Below, piece after piece: positions 60,650 to 64,000 of a stretch of DNA of 64,000 nucleotides. How positions within the stretch are numbered: the stretch's first letter is position 1; the number at the start of each line of letters is the position of its first letter. Source of the DNA: Halichoerus grypus (lineage: Eukaryota; Chordata; Mammalia; Carnivora; Phocidae). The translations under genes were made by a program, and so were the position numbers. The notes beneath the pieces are model-generated. The model was not told the DNA's origin and ran no database searches. It was given only the letters and a program-made list of their open reading frames with translations. Location: the NCBI RefSeq assembly GCF_964656455.1, contig NW_027555051.1, positions 1 through 64,000 of the forward strand. Direction: 5' to 3'.

Positions 60650-60830
60650 ATAGTAGCTAATGATAATTGACGTTTTACTTATTATGTGCCCGGCCTCACC
60701 GAATATCCTCTTGCTTTATTTCACTTAATTTTCAAAATCTCCTAATAAGATCCTTTCACTCAATTTGCAGTTGAAGACATTGAGGCCTAGAGAAATTAAG
60801 CAACTTGCTCAAATAAGCGGGAGAATCAGA
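60650..60830. mobile_element. MIR SINE fragment
   Basis: Landmarks ttacttattatgtgcccggc, then cagttgaagacattgaggc and aattaagcaacttgctca. Confidence 0.8.
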
Positions 60831-61999
60831 ATTTGAACGTGGAGTCTGTGCTGTCGGGTCCCTGCCCGCCCTGTCACCAGATAGCCTCTCCGGAGCTAGA
60901 GAGTGGCAGATGTCCTGTATTAGCTGATACCTTGGAAGCTGATGGCAGAACAAGGAGCAAGCCACGGACAGGTGGCCTCACAGAAAGCCCCAGCTTTTGG
61001 ACCATTTGAATTTACTCCGATACTCCCTATAAACAGATGTCAGCATAAAGACTAGAAGAGCAAATCCAGTCCCTTCATCGGTAGAGGTTTACCCAGAAGT
61101 GTACTAAGTGATGACAGTTTCTCGGGCAGCACCATACCTTGGTGGAGCCCTGATTTGGTACCGTGTTAAAGACGTGGCAGCTTTACCGGGGTTATGAATT
61201 CCGATTTCTTCTAAATGGTTAGCAGTTTAGCAGGTCATGTTTGCCAAACCCATCGAGGCTTTTCTTGCAGTTATAAGAGAGAGTGCCCAGCCCTTTTGCA
61301 AGTGGGAGTATTTTGCATTTGTATGCCATCTAAAATGAGATTAAAGCTATTTGTCCTTATTTCTCCTTTTATACGATAGACTTAGCAAGGATACTCATTA
61401 TTCTGAGCATGCATGACAAAATTATTAATTGAAATTAAGTAAGTTAATTTATAATATTTATATAATTTATATATTATGACTTTAAACAAATATCTAATTA
61501 ATGTGAATAATTATTAATTATAATTAACAAATTTAATGATAACAGAAGGTAATTAAAGGTAACTAACACCGTAGAACTGTGATTTCTCACATCCACATGT
61601 ATTTTTTTCTTCTTTTGGGCATTTTTTAGTTCCCTACTTGTATTCTGGTCACTTATATACGTCCCCCACTGTATTTTTGGCACCATTCGTCAGGAACTAT
61701 AGCTTCATTGTACATCCAGAATTTGTATCTCAGTGGTATTTTCCCCAGTTATGTCGAGTTAGTTTTCTGTTCCTCAAGCACACCACTTTTAAAGAATTTT
61801 GGAGATAATTATTTTATGTGTCTGAGTTTCCCTATCATAGCAATGCCTTCTGTTGCTTGTTTCTATTTCAGGGCTTTGTAAATTTGCTTTAGAGCAGGGT
61901 TTTCTAAACCAGACACTGTGCCACCTCCACAATTTTTGCCGAATATATCACCTGTACCATTATCTCATTAATATTTTCCTTAAGTAAATTCAGGACTTT

Positions 62000-62197
62000 A
62001 TTTTTTTTAATATTTTATTTATTTATTTGACAGAGAGAGACACACAGAGAGAGGGAACACAAGCAGGGGGAGTGGGAGAGGGAGAAGCAGACTTCCCGCG
62101 GAGCAGGGAGCCCAATGCGGGGATCGATCCCAGGACCCCGGGATCATGACCAGAGCCGAAGGTGGACGCTTAACGACTGAGCCACCCAGGCGCCCCT
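62000..62197 (-). mobile_element. CAN-SINE
   Basis: Reverse CAN-SINE; flanking attcaggactttat and agctcaggactttta are the likely target-site duplication. Confidence 0.92.
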
Positions 62198-62798
62198 AAG
62201 CTCAGGACTTTTATCTAAAATTTTATTTCTGAAGGAACTATGTAACTATTGCAAATGGGAAACCAGAACCCCTTGCTTTAAGTTGTAGAAAATTTATACA
62301 CTGCCAACAAACTCTGGCTTTAGAGTCTTACCTGCCGCCCTTAAGTGAAATAAGGAGAGAGAGAGGGAGAGAGGAGCAATTACTGGGGAAGCATTAATCG
62401 GAGCACCAGATTAATGGCACTGGCACCAATCTGAGACTTTATCCTTGATGTAATAAAATTAATTACAAAGAAGTTTTAGAGGGAATAATTTTCTTATGGT
62501 CTAATGCTGTCATTACTGAATGCCACTTTGTTTACTACCCATAATCATCTCACTTACAGCCATGGACCACTTTGGGAACATTCCTTATAACATGGACCCC
62601 AAACAGAACACACATCAGACCTAAATTCCTAATTGTTCGATTTTTGACAAGTTAGTTAATTCCTTTCAGCTTGATTCCTCAGTGTGAAAAAGGGATAATA
62701 CATTTATATTCAAGATCACTTTGAGGATTATATGAGGTAATGTTCACAATGTGTCTAATCCTGTGCCTGGAGTTTATTAAAAAACATTAATACCTTAG

Positions 62799-63000
62799 GG
62801 TGCCTGGGTGGCTCAATCAGTTAAGCGTCCAACTCTTGGTTTTGGCTCAGGTCATGATCTCAGGGTCATGAGATCAAGCCCTGGATCGGGCTCCATGCTG
62901 AACGTGGAGCCTACTTAAGATTTTCTCTCTCCCTCTCTCTGCCCCTTCCCCCCACGCGCATGTGCTTTCTCTCTCTCTCTAAAAAACAAAAACAGAAACA
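62799..63000 (+). mobile_element. CAN-SINE, older variant
   Basis: Forward CAN-SINE with ccaactcttggttttggctc body; flanks cattaatacct and cataaatacct. Confidence 0.88.
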
Positions 63001-64000
63001 AACCAAAGCATAAATACCTACTGTGTGCCAAGCACACCTCTGGGGGCTCAGGATCTAGAAGAGCACATGACAGAGAAGGACTCTGCTTTCATGGAACTTA
63101 CATTCTGTTGAGGGAAAAATTAACCATGAACAACTGAACAAAAGAGCAAGGTCATTCGAGGCAATATTGATAAAAGCTCTGAAGTAAATAAAATGAAGCA
63201 CTATGAAGGAAGGTGACTGGTGTTTAGGGAATACTAATTTCCTTCCTAATTCTCAACTCTATATGGTTGGAATTCCATATATGTAGAAAAAGATGAAGGC
63301 TATTGAGAATATGCTTGTCAACTGCGATAAGCAAAGGGCAAAAGACGGAGAATGAATAACAATTGCAGTTTAAAACATAATTAAATACACGGCCCCAATT
63401 TTAAATGTCTGTACTGCTCTAAAACTTGCCTTCTTAAATTATGTGCTATAGAACATATGATCCTCTCTTAGAAACAGAGAACATTTCATTGTTCATGTCA
63501 TGGAAATGAAATGCAGTTGGGGCTTTATCACTTACTTTTGTCATGGTTGTGCTTTTCAAAAAAACACAACTTCAGAACTTAATGTATTGTGTGTGATGAG
63601 CTTGATTTTAGGAAAGTTAAGAACATTCTGCCACAAAGTTCAGGCCCCTAAATATACTTTCAGTCAGCAAATTCTGATTTGGGCAGGGCTCGGAAGTCCG
63701 CGAGCTGATGATGACAGAATGGGAATAATTAGGTTTTGTACCTAAAACAAAGGATGGATTTATATGGAGAGAATCCGTTCTGAGATTTCTGAGACCTATT
63801 ATCTGGCTTGTGAATGATAAATGAACTCATTTGAGGCATTGCAGATTGACTTTGGAGGGCCAGGAAAAAAGTTTTCCTCTTTTCCAATCCCTTCATCTCT
63901 TTGCTCCTCTAGTCATTTGCAATGACTTTGAATCCTGTTGCTCTTAACTGGACTCTGTTAACATCCTTCCGATGTCTAAATGACTTAATTACTGAAATTA

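Larger units (their letters stand above)
43675..63999 (-). other. Upstream 5' region without recognised exons
   Basis: Twenty kilobases upstream of the first recognised exon. Apart from the repeats listed separately, MIR-like segments near 52010-52200, 52370-52500, 60650-60830 and 62590-62790 and an L2 3' end near 46200-46340, nothing gene-like was found. It may be the first long intron of the gene, or upstream flank. Confidence 0.55.

Overview
The window is vertebrate nuclear DNA from a carnivoran mammal, most likely a caniform and probably an arctoid (bear, seal or mustelid group). The evidence is about two dozen tRNA-Lys-derived CAN-SINEs, recognisable by the head ggcgcctgggtggctcag and a CT-rich body ending in AATAAATAAA plus poly(A), with L1, L2, MIR and MaLR fragments in long introns. 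There are no bacterial-style genes; most long open frames are repeat shadows.

One gene is recognisable, on the minus strand: an ARHGAP20-like Rho GTPase-activating protein gene, read from high to low coordinates. Seven upstream exons encode a PH domain (43674-43507, 37095-36946, 34475-34434), the linker and a Ras-associating (RA) domain (33796-33712, 29596-29519, 27305-27239, 24711-24523). They are followed by a five-exon RhoGAP cassette (A-E, 21233-15415). Phases agree at every junction and no exon has a stop or frameshift. Resemblance to ARHGAP20 as remembered is clear but only moderate, so this looks like a diverged paralog. The start-codon exon and the large C-terminal exon of the family were not found and presumably lie outside the window or in unrecognised exons.

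Positions 16-21490 are three head-to-tail copies of a 7.1-kb unit (16-7336, 7337-14404, 14405-21490). Each carries the complete five-exon RhoGAP cassette with intact splice sites. Unit boundaries fall in CAN-SINEs of the same orientation. The two internal junction SINEs lack target-site duplications, whereas the right-edge SINE has one, as expected if SINE-SINE recombination made the array. Cassettes are 750, 747 and 750 bp and begin and end in the same codon phase, so all three could be spliced into one frame encoding three RhoGAP domains.

Two features argue against a normal enzyme. The catalytic arginine finger is serine in all three copies, and the central RA-domain exon has lost its GT donor (AT instead). 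The locus is therefore either a decaying paralog, or a gene whose RhoGAP repeats act as non-catalytic binding modules and whose RA exon is skipped in frame.

From 43.7 kb to the right end no convincing exon was found: SINEs, two L1 loci (48.2-52.0 kb and a rearranged one at 53.6-56.7 kb), MIR and L2 relics and an AT-rich tract at 57.5-58.3 kb.
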